Positions 55,601 to 64,000 of a DNA stretch of 64,000 nt are shown here, one piece after another. Position numbers and translations under genes: made by a program. This stretch comes from Pteria penguin. Lineage: Eukaryota; Mollusca; Bivalvia; Pterioida; Pteriidae. The stretch lies in assembly GCA_035048485.1 (NCBI GenBank), contig CM068586.1, positions 50,881,667 through 50,945,666 on the forward strand. The letters run 5' to 3'. Within the stretch, counting starts at the first letter, position 1; every line of letters begins with the position of its first letter. Below the pieces are notes generated by a model. The model did no database searches and was not told the origin of the DNA. It saw only the letters and a program-made list of their open reading frames with translations.

Positions 55601-58600
55601 TGAAACTTTTCTTGCATTACTTTTAACCTTACCTACATTCAATATTTACTTCAAATCTACTAAATACACAAGAAAAGAGTCTATGTAAGTAGATTTTTAC
55701 TCTTTCCTGATCTTGGTGTCAATTTTTGTAGTAAATGTGTCATGTTCTTACAGAAATATTTTTATTGACACATTTTAACCAAATATGATAAATCATGTGC
55801 AAAAATATGTATTGTAAGAAAAATAAACAACTCTATAGAAACAAGATTTAAGAAGGTCACTCTGTTCTTGGATATACATGTATTAATATGCCTTATTAGT
55901 TGTAGCAATCATTTTAGTATAGTTCTTAATTATGACTGGTTTAATTATGAGTGTATATCTTATCACAGGTAATTATGACTGGCTATTTTACTACAGGTAA
56001 TTATAGCTGGTTATTCTATTACAGGTAATTATGTCTGGCTAATTTATTTCAGGCCGTTATGCCGGGTCATTTTATTGCAGGTAATTTTGTCCGGATATTT
56101 TACTACAATGACATGTAATTATGGCTGGTTATTTTCTTTCAGGTAATTATGCCTGGTTATTTCATTACAGGTAATTATGCCTGGTTATTTCATTACAGGT
56201 AATTATGCCTGGTTATTTTAATGCAGGTAATTATGCCTGGTTATTTTATTACAGGTAATTATGCCTGGTTATTTTATTACAGGTAATTATGTCTGGTTAT
56301 TTTATTACAGGTAATTATGTCTGGTTATTTCATTACAGGTAATTATGCCTGGTTATTTCATTACAGGTAATTATGTCTGGTTATTTCATTACAGGTAATT
56401 ATGCCTGGTTATTTTATTACAGGTTATTATGTCTGGTTATTTCATTACAGTAAATTATGCCTGGTTATTTCATTACAGGTAATTATGCCTGGTTATTTCA
56501 TTACAGGTTATTATGCCTGGTTATTTTATTACAGGTAATTATGCCTGGTTATTGTGTAGCTGGCACTGTTGGACACAAAATTCTGAACGGCGTGAAAAAG
56601 TTAGAGCTGGAAAATAAACAAATGGTAAGAAATCTGCATGAAGAATCTAGGAAGTGAAATAAAAGTGGCAATATGATCATTGTTTTTCAAGAAACTCTGC
56701 CTCAATCATAAATAGTTTCTCAACTATATTTGTTGTGGGTCTGGCACCATAAACTGAGAAAATATTTAAGTCAATTATTTCATTTTAATTCATTTCATTA
56801 TCAAATGTTCAAATAGATTCTCATGCAAAATGGTTCAATTCTATTTATCAATAAAATAAAACTCAATAAAATCCATATCCCAGTTATTAATTCATTGTTG
56901 AACAGAAGAATTTAAAATTTTGACTTAAGTATTTTCTCAGTTTATGACGCTAGACCCTGGTAAAAGTTACACCAAAGGGCTTTTGGCTTGTTAGTTCCCC
57001 TCCTCCCTCAATCATACCAATATAAGATTGGTATAATTGAGGGAGGGGGAGAGACAACGAGCCGAAAGTCCTGTGGTTAGACTTCATCATCAAAATCATT
57101 CACATCAAGAACATCAGATCATCTTGGTTCATAGCTATGTAAAGAAAATTTATTTTATTAAGATACAACACTTGCATTCCAAAAAGTGGTTTTTCTTTCG
57201 TTTTGAGGCTTTCATGGCAGATGTGTTTAATTAGACAAGAGGTACACTGTACTCCTTTCAGGTATCTGGTCTTTTTTCTGGTTTCTAAGAGTACGTCAAT
57301 GTCTATTGTGATACATTTATGTTGGTGACATTGCAACAGTAACTTATATGTCAACAGGCTTTCTCTGGTCTCATCCTATATCTACCCAAATATGACAATG
57401 TGAAGGTAGTAATTTTCAGAGCAGCTCTCTTTCTTGATCATCGAGAGCTGGCAAACACTTGACGTTTTATCTAAACACTTCCCGAGGCGTCATCAAAGCG
57501 TTATTGCGACTCATCCATATAATTCTTTACAGCTTGATGTGAAGTTATCAGTACAGTACATGTCATTCAGTGCACACGCTGATGCTAAAGGAATTATGCA
57601 GCTGATCTCGTGGTGTGAACCCAAGAACGTGATGCTCGTACACGGAGAGGCGGCAAAAATGGACTTCCTGAAAGCAAAGATCAATCAAGAATTTGGTGAG
57701 TAAATTCTTAATAGGGCAGGTCGTTCTCGTCGTATAAAACACAAATTTATCTGAATTTTGGTAGGATGCTGTCAGGTAATATAAAAAAATGCTCTGTATG
57801 CAACTAGAATTTTGCTATGCAACAGAAACTATTCTATATACTGTTTATTGCAACATTTTGTGATAATTTGTAAAAGGAGCGACAAATTTTTGCAAGGTCT
57901 ATCTAATTTTCCCTACTCTGTGCATTCACACTGCAAGATTATGGTTTAAATTTATGTTTAAAATTGTAATTTTTTTCTGTGTTCTATACATACAAAAAAC
58001 TTTATTTAATCTCTTGTCAATAATCTATACTATACGTTTTATTATTTTCTAGGAATTGACTGTTTTAAACCAGCCAATGGAGAAACCGTAAACATAAAAA
58101 CCAAGCAGAACATACAGGTGGACATTGCACTCTCTCTGCTAAAACGGGAAGCTACAAAAGCAGGTAGGTTTTTTTTTTCCAGAATCTTCTTTTAATATTG
58201 AATATTGTTCATTAAAAGGTATTGTAATTAGGACAAAGAAAGATAAAAAGAAGCCAAGGGCACTGCTTAATGCAATGTACATGAAGCTGTACTGAACTGC
58301 GTAATAGGTTTTCTACAGCACTGAACCATTTTATGTTATATCATCTTTCATTTCCCTCTTCCTCTTTCCTTAAATAATTTCATCTTTTTCTCTCATTTTC
58401 TTACTAGCATTTACCCATTCCCTTCTAATCAAAAACAAGTTTGTCCTTGATTTAATTATCTTATTATGCACTTAGAACCATCTTCTGCAACCAATGGCAT
58501 TCGCTCTTAGTATTTACAGCAAATACCACAGGTTGCTGAGGATGACTTGGAACAAAAATAGGATAATACAGAGCATATTGTTCACTCGCTCATAATCTAT

Positions 58601-60705
58601 AGTATTTAACGTACTGGAAATTTACTTTCTTTAGTTGGTCCAACCGATGTAAAAAGACCGAGAATGTTGCATGGCGCACTGGTAATGCGTGGTAATGTAA
58701 GTATCAATGCCTGTACTTTAAGTAAGATTCTATTAGTTGAATTATCTGCCCTTAATGAGAACTCTCTTACTTTCTGCTTATCACAGTAAGTTCATTTGTC
58801 TCTCAATTGCTGGGTTAATAATCAATATCTACACAGGGTCCAATTACCATACAAGGAAGGAAACTGGAATTAACACTGGCTTTGCTACCTTTATAACATT
58901 ATTTTGTCCAGCTGAACAGATAACTCCCCTATTAAATTGTCCTGTTTTTATCGTCACATCCTCTTGTACTGGGGTAGTTTGATCAAGAATTTAAAGAAGC
59001 ATCTAAGTTATCAACTTTTGCACTGATATAGTTTTTATCTGAAATTTCACAGGCAATAAGGAATAACTGCTAATACCCCATATTTTCTAAGAGAGAAATG
59101 ACATTTGAGGTCAGAAATCTTATCACCTCCTCTGTTTGAAATCAACAGCCCCTCCTTTGATAGGAAACTGTACATACTTGTATGACAATTCTTTTTGATA
59201 ATGCTCCATACACAGGGCTTTCGGCTCGTTGCCTCCCCACCCCCTCCCCCTCAATTATTATATTGGTATATTTGAAAAAGCCTTGTGCTCCATAAGAGAA
59301 TTTAATAAACATATGTGACAGATACTGGTAACTGGTATCAGCCCAGATAACTCAATGGTTAGAGCATCCGTCTTGATAGTGGAAGATTCTGGGTTCTATT
59401 CCCAGGTCCGACCACAATTTTTCACCCGGCCTGTTACATATATAATCACAAAAACACACTATTTAAAACATATAATCTATTTCTAATGTATTAAATTATA
59501 TGAAAATTGTATACCAGTATATAACTGTTTTTAACATAGTAGATTATTATAAAATGATATTAAAATATTTTTCCGTAAACCACGCTTACCTGATAATTTG
59601 TAGAAGTAGAGTGTTTTTGTGATTGTACATGTGGGTGTAGTTGATTACTTTAATGCCTCCTGTATTTGAATTCAAGGGTAATAGGTAGAGCTTCATATTT
59701 TGTATGCATACTCCACTTATAAAGCCCTCTCAAATTACACCAAGGTCATTGACCTTGACTGTGACCTTTGACCTATATTTCAAAATTTGCTTTATTTTTT
59801 TATACTTTGACTTTGATTATGACCTTTGTCTTTAGTTTTTAGAGACTTTAATGTTGGCTGCCTCCTGGGAATATCAGTGTTTCATTTCACATAAAACTTA
59901 TTTTCTCAAAATTACATTTATGTTATATTGATTTTTATCAAACAAGCTCTGATACATATATGTGTCTACTAAAGTTTCATCAAAGGTTTAAGGTTAAAAT
60001 CTTAATATAGCGGTATATACCCTTGTATTCATTTCTTGCACCATATGCATATTTTGACAACTCACGCCTCTTCAGTGATGCTTTAACCATTTCTCTCTAT
60101 CCCCTTTAATTTGACTCATCAAGTGTGTACTGTACTTGATTTTTAGAAGATGCAGATGATAGACCCTACTAAAGCATTACAGGATATGGGTGTGGTAGAA
60201 CATCATTTACGTTTCACTTCTACAGTAAACATAGAAGCCGACGGGCCGTCAAACCAGACCGCTGACAAAATATTTCAACTTATACAAAGGTACATATAAT
60301 ATTGTAGCAACATGGCTTGTTTCTCTGTTTGTCCATCAAGATTGCAACTCTTTTGCCCACTTAGATATACAAATTACTGTTGATTCGTGGAAAGGGGGCG
60401 TACATGTTTTATCACGTTAATTATCAATTTTTGCCAAAGATTAAAAAGTTTGTTCCTCTTATTTCTACATTTGCTGAATGTGCCCTTGATTTCCTCCGAT
60501 TGTTTTTATTTTATAGAGAACTAAAGGCATTTCCAGCACATTATTCTTCGGATGGTTCTATATCCATCTCAGATTCTGTTCTCATCCAAGTATCGGGTGA
60601 GGATGATGAAGCTAAATCAGCTTTGGTATCATGGTCACATCAGGTACGTCTTTAATTTTAGTCATACACTATGCCTCCACATTTCACATATTGATCTGAT
60701 TCATG

Positions 60706-60741
<36 letters not shown>

Positions 60742-62327
60742 ATTGTGATCAATCACCGTCTGTCGTCCGTCGTCTGTCGTCCGTCGTTAACTTTTCACAT
60801 TTTCGACTTCTTCTCCAGAACCATTGAACAGAATTTGATGAAACTTGATAAGCATGTAGTACTCATGGTCCCCTACAAGTGTTGTTGTTTTTCGTCCGGA
60901 TTCATCAACAGGTGGCGCCACCACAGGCAAAAGTAGCTCAAAGAGGGTACCCTCCTTTGACAAACTTCTTCTTCAGACCGGGGCATACAGAGACAAACGG
61001 AATGCATAGGAATGATCTAGAGGGATGTGTGAAGAAGTGTTGTTATTTTTGGTTCCGTTCCGAAATCAAATTTTTGACGTTTTTTTGTACTTGGTAGTTT
61101 TAATGCAGAAAAGAGGTATTTTTTTCTTTTAGTAAACATTGATGCATTAATTTGGTTTAATTTGATCATTTTGATGGTAAGAAATACTACTGCGAAGAAA
61201 ATTTTTCAATATTTTATGTTTTGGATTTTTTATGAATTTTTTAAGACTTTCAAGAAAAAGGGGGGTGGGATAATTGGTGTAAACATTTCACAGTTTGAAC
61301 TTTTTCTTCGGAACCACTTGCTGGAATTCAATGAAACTTGGCATGCATCAAATACTCAAGGTCCCTGACAAATGTGGTCATCTTTGTCAGGATCCATGAA
61401 CAGGTGGCACCACCACAGACAAAAGTAGGTCACAGAGGGTACCCTCCTTTGACAAACTTCTTATTCAGATCGGGTGCATACAGCGACAAACCGACTGCAT
61501 AGGAATGATTTAGAGACATATGGGAAGAAGTGTTGATATTTTTGGTTCCATTCCGAAATCAAATTTTTGACGTTTTTTCATTTTTATTTTGGACTTTGTT
61601 ATTTTAATGCATTAAAGAGTTATTATTTTCATTTAGTGATTATTGATGCATTCATTTGGTTTCATTTAATCATTTCTATGGTAAGGAATGCTGGTGCGAA
61701 GGAATTTTTTCAATATCTCGATTTTTGAATTTTTTATGAATTTTTTAAGACTTCCAAGAAAAGGGGGGGGGCAATTTTTCATATTTTCAACTTGATCATC
61801 TAGCTGTTCAGGTGAGCGATATAGGCCCATTTGGGCCTCTTGTTTTTTTTCAAAGGACCCAGCAGATGTTGCCAGTCATGAGGAGATACTTACTCTTTCA
61901 TAGAATCTGATCCCCACCCCCATATCTTGATCTTCATGGGGTCTTTGATTGTCCGATGTTGTCTTGTTTTCAATAATTGTCTCTTACAACTTTGCTACCA
62001 TTTACTGTTTGGCTTTTGTCAAATTAAATGACCATCCTAAGTCAGTATCGTAATTGCACTACAATCAAATATTTTTGTAATGTGTTATATGTGCTAGTAT
62101 ATTATTTATATTCATGTATTGTATAGCTCCATGGTGACTTCTGCCACATAACTGAGCCAGTAACTCCTCTTTTTTCTTTCAAATTAAAACAGAATATTAC
62201 ATAAAATACATTGTCAGAATATAATATAATATGATATCAGAATATGATATGTATTATAAAATATTTTCAGGATGAAGACATCGGTAGCTTTTTGTTGAAA
62301 ATGCTGAAGGAAAATTTTACCACTTGA
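46629..62327 (+). CDS. INTS11: Integrator complex subunit 11 (RNA endonuclease), 18 coding exons, 598 aa
   Basis: Exons: 46629-46659, 48333-48344, 49329-49414, 50271-50344, 50917-51028, 52530-52646, 52926-53024, 53275-53448, 53855-53974, 54728-54823, 55447-55569, 56535-56624, 57533-57695, 58053-58163, 58635-58696, 60147-60289, 60517-60643, 62271-62327. All phases close. This is the catalytic subunit of Integrator, which cleaves snRNA 3' ends and nascent promoter-proximal RNA in the nucleus. It has the metallo-beta-lactamase/beta-CASP fold: HFHLDH at 69-74, His158 (AGHVLGA), Asp179 (YTGDYN), Glu204 (TEST), and beta-CASP His393 (SFSAHAD) and His415 (VHGE). All zinc ligands are present, so the enzyme should be active. 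The length is within two residues of the human protein. The start [17 protein letters not shown] aligns with the family N-terminus. Exon 2 is a 12-nt microexon. The exon 10 donor and exon 12 acceptor lie in tandem arrays. Confidence 0.98.
46746..47356. repeat. Inverted-repeat pair in INTS11 intron 1
   Basis: CTGGTACTGTAACAGTTTCC and GGAC at 46746-46769 are mirrored by GTCCGGAAACTGCTATAGCA and CCAG at 47333-47356. A nested copy GACCGGAAACTGCTACAGT lies at 47132-47150. This may be a ~610-bp inverted-repeat element, but no target duplication is seen. Confidence 0.45.
48333..48344 (+). other. INTS11: 12-nt microexon (INTS11 exon 2)
   Basis: GTGCAGGTCAAG sits between a T-rich tract plus AG and GTGAGT. 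It supplies residues completing Gly11, then Ala-Gly-Gln, and the first base of Asp15. Without it the universally conserved PLGAGQDVG would lose four residues, so it must be spliced in. Confidence 0.93.
49480..49731 (-). mobile_element. tRNA-headed SINE, family A, with 10-bp target duplication
   Basis: AACTCTAAGA at 49470-49479 and 49732-49741, in INTS11 intron 3. The tail on the plus strand is (GATT)n. The core has an internal duplication (CTACCATGACACTCCTACTG). Confidence 0.92.
50580..50770 (+). mobile_element. SINE family A, decayed
   Basis: GGGATGAGATAGTAAGAACC, CTCTCACAGCTTCG and CATTGCATGAAG follow the family body order. In INTS11 intron 4. Confidence 0.5.
54008..54226. mobile_element. 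219-bp MITE, copy 2 (CAG target duplication)
   Basis: Terminal repeats GGTCCGGCGCCATAAACTGA and the complement of GGTCCATCGCCATAAACTGA. CAG at 54005-54007 and 54227-54229. In INTS11 intron 9, 33 nt after the exon. Confidence 0.9.
54410..54610 (+). mobile_element. SINE family A, decayed
   Basis: GATTGGTGATTTGTC, GGATGAGACAATAAACGA and GCAATAGGCAGATAATATCAC appear in family order. In INTS11 intron 9. Confidence 0.5.
54811..54880 (+). repeat. INTS11: Triplicated INTS11 exon 10 donor
   Basis: ACATCAAG|GTAGGTCGTAAA occurs three times, so donors follow 54823, 54844 and 54871. The spacings (21 and 27 nt) keep the frame and contain no stop. Homology places the normal donor at 54823. Confidence 0.9.
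55930..56534 (+). repeat. INTS11: 28-bp minisatellite copied from the INTS11 exon 12 acceptor junction, about 20 units
   Basis: Each unit is TTACAG|GTAATTATGCCTGG followed by TTATTTCA, i.e. the intron end plus the first seven codons of exon 12 (VIMPGY). The real exon starts at the last copy (56535), where the sequence departs as TGTGTAGCTGGC. Copies at the 5' end (55930-56100) are diverged; those near the exon are nearly identical. Confidence 0.95.
56738..56956. mobile_element. 219-bp MITE, copy 3
   Basis: Same length and layout as copies 1 and 2, more diverged. Flanks GTG (56735-56737) and CTG (56957-56959). In INTS11 intron 12. Confidence 0.85.
56972..57076. mobile_element. 105-bp palindromic element
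   Basis: 48-nt arms (56972-57019 and 57029-57076) containing CTCCTCCCTCAAT and GAGCCGAAAGTCC are complementary with few mismatches. A relative with one decayed arm lies at about 59214-59290 (CAGGGCTTTCGGCTCGTTG). Confidence 0.8.
59338..59432 (+). mobile_element. tRNA-like sequence, probable SINE head or tRNA pseudogene
   Basis: GCCCAGATAACTCAATGGTT then AGAGCATCCGTCTTG resembles a tRNA 5' half, and GGGTTCTATTCCC a mutated B box. The acceptor stem does not pair, so it is not a working tRNA gene. In INTS11 intron 15. Confidence 0.55.
60711..61842 (+). mobile_element. Pearl/Helentron-like element, core of two ~490-bp repeats
   Basis: It starts AGCTCACCTGAGCCGAAGGC and ends GCGATATAGGCCCATTTGGG then CCTCTTG. 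Both ends match the element at 23119-24230, but the core is two ~490-bp units (CAGGTGGCGCCACCACAGG at 60911, CAGGTGGCACCACCACAGA at 61402). In INTS11 intron 17. Confidence 0.82.
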
Positions 62328-62547
62328 TGAATTAAACACAGAGCTTAAAGGAAAATTCTACCCAGATCCATTGTTGGATGCCATCATTTTGAAATCGTGC
62401 TGCATACACGTAGCAGGATTTAAGAGATGCTACATATTGTCGTACATTGTGGTACAAGAACACTTTGAAGTGTATACTGTAACATATGACCAGTTTGTGT
62501 GTGCTACACATGTCAGAGGTGCTATTCAGAATTGTACACTGTTCTTG

Positions 62548-62583
62548 AATAAAATGTTATAAAGACTTCCATATGTTAATAAA
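62548..62583 (+). terminator. INTS11 poly(A) signals
   Basis: AATAAA at 62548-62553 and again at 62578-62583, 221 and 251 nt past the stop. Confidence 0.7.
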
Positions 62584-62589
62584 GTGAAT

Positions 62590-64000
62590 GCTCAGTGTAA
62601 ACTAAGTTTGCTTAAACATTGTTTATTGTTAAGTAGCAGATTATAATACAATTCAACAAAGTATACTACTAAGTTGAGCAACAAGAAAGGTATCTTATCT
62701 AAAGCTCTCTCCTCCAAATAAGATATAGACTAAGTTATGGCTATATCTCAGAGCTTATGCAGTTCAGCATACCTTTTTCCGATCTGAAATGATATAAGGG
62801 GCCTTATAGCAGACAAAATGCTTATTGTTTTAGAATTTTCGTTATGATGTAAATGCTGGTGATGTCACAGTGATATGACGCAAATCTTAGCCGCAAACTT
62901 CATTTGTCCAGTATTGCCCCTTACATCACTTAAAAAAAGTTCTATTTATAGAGTGCTTTGCCTAGGACAGAGTTGGTCCTTGGTTTTATCACAGATGGCT
63001 GCCTTGGCAGTATCCTGTACTTTGATGAGAGTAGTGAAAACCAAGGTCAAATGTCACAGTAGATTTTGACACATGAAATGATACCTCACTGCATATTATG
63101 AGTTTGTGTTATGGAGAAAAATGTCTGTGAAATGCTTCAGGCAGATGCTGTCACTATGTTAGTAAAATGCTTCAGGCAGATGGTGTCACTATGTTAGTAA
63201 AATGCTTCAGGCAGATGCTATCACTATGTTAGTAAAATGATCTAGATACAACGTAAAACAACAAACGAATTTATTCCAGGTCAACCACAGTAATGTACCA
63301 CTTACTGAATCGTTGCTATTTCGACTCTTGCATTTGTCAAATTAAAATGACGACGAGTCGGGTATGGGTACGTTAGTGCTGTATATTTAGGTATGGCGGA
63401 TCAAGAGAACTCTTACTATATAAAAAAGTATTTGGGGAAACTTATTCATATGTATAATTGAATCAAGACACATGAGAGGAAAGGAAAGGAGTGTGGGCAT
63501 TATTAGTATCATGTCCCTCACTAGTTTTATAGAGTGTAAATATGAAATACATGTACCTCATCTGTCTAACTGTCTGTCTGTGAGGTGAAGAAGGTTAAAA
63601 GACTGCTCTCTTGTTAATGCATCTGCTGCATATATCAAACTTGCATCAATAGTTTATCTATAGATTAGAAGTGTATGGCATATTTCAGATGCTAAACTTC
63701 ACCATCCTTGTCAACATGAATGATCCAAGTTTTGAATAATAATATTTTAATTTTTCTCAGAATGTGCAAAGAAGTGATGTAAAACTTCACTGCTTGATGG
63801 GGCAGTTTGGTCAAAGTAAGACATTTCTATTTATTTACCATAATCATTCCTTTTGAATGAGAGGAGGAACATACTGTAGTATGGCCTGATTGCAGAACAT
63901 TAATATTGGTGAAGTGAACAGGTAATTGATTAGACTTCACTACATGAAAAGTGTCCCTCTCAGACAAAGCAAGAATAAAAACAAAAATGAATGTTATCGA
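62590..64000. other. Downstream spacer, no gene recognised
   Basis: Only short frames are seen. Contains the tandem repeat at 63125-63240. Confidence 0.5.
63125..63240 (+). repeat. Three tandem copies of a SINE tail fragment
   Basis: AAATGCTTCAGGCAGATGCT then GTCACTATGTTAGT is repeated three times. It resembles the family A end GCATCAGGCAGATGCCGTCA then CCATATACGTGAAAT. Confidence 0.75.

Noticed and set aside
56457..56657. Alternative start of INTS11 exon 12 further upstream (open for 66 codons)
   Set aside because: The frame is open only because two units vary. The family alignment begins at VIMPGYC, the last copy. It remains a possible aberrant isoform.
59338..59432. Functional tRNA gene
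   Set aside because: The B box is mutated (GGGTTCTATTCC) and the acceptor stem is unpaired.
60711..61842. Canonical Helitron
   Set aside because: The end has a hairpin (GGCCCATTTGGGCC) but is followed by TCTTG, not CTRR, so I call it pearl/Helentron-like rather than a classical Helitron.

Overview
This is a 64-kb piece of an animal nuclear genome, most likely a mollusc and probably a bivalve. It is AT-rich, its genes are split by long introns, and it is full of tRNA-headed SINEs, small inverted-repeat transposons, minisatellites and two elements built like the bivalve 'pearl'/Helentron-type repeats. The species assignment is an inference from repeat style and gene content.

Four protein-coding genes can be assembled exon by exon, with every splice phase closing. 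(1) Minus strand, 11289-19308: a secreted chymotrypsin-fold serine protease, 6 exons, 268 aa, with a TATA box and a poly(A) signal. (2) Minus strand, 21156-34048: a CLCA-family protein (calcium-activated chloride channel regulator), 12 exons, 941 aa, whose metalloprotease and MIDAS metal-binding motifs are both broken. (3) Plus strand, 38154-41332: a small secreted cysteine-rich protein with one peritrophin-A-type chitin-binding domain, 4 exons, 182 aa, with a GC-AG last intron. (4) Plus strand, 46629-62327: the Integrator endonuclease subunit INTS11, 18 coding exons, 598 aa, including a 12-nt microexon. The genes are functionally unrelated and show no operon-like relationship.

Region by region: 1-11.2 kb is repeat-filled with no recognised gene (a 40-bp minisatellite of about 41 units, MITEs, SINEs). 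11.2-19.4 kb is the protease gene. 19.4-21.1 kb is AT-rich spacer with a Mutator-like MITE. 21.1-34.05 kb is the CLCA gene. 34.05-38.1 kb is SINE-rich spacer. 38.1-41.4 kb is the chitin-binding gene. 41.4-46.5 kb is spacer holding a 2.15-kb transposon with roughly 450-bp inverted arms. 46.5-62.6 kb is INTS11. The last 1.4 kb shows no gene.

The most striking signal is a recurring one. In three of the four genes, the exon/intron junction itself (exon end plus splice site) has been tandemly copied into the neighbouring intron. It occurs at the INTS11 exon 12 acceptor (about 20 copies), INTS11 exon 10 donor (3 in-frame copies), CLCA exon 8 donor (about 16 copies), CLCA exon 11 donor (3-4 copies) and protease exon 5 donor (3 copies), with a weaker candidate in the fourth gene. 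These 'splice-junction minisatellites' place rows of decoy splice sites next to real ones and deserve a genome-wide check.
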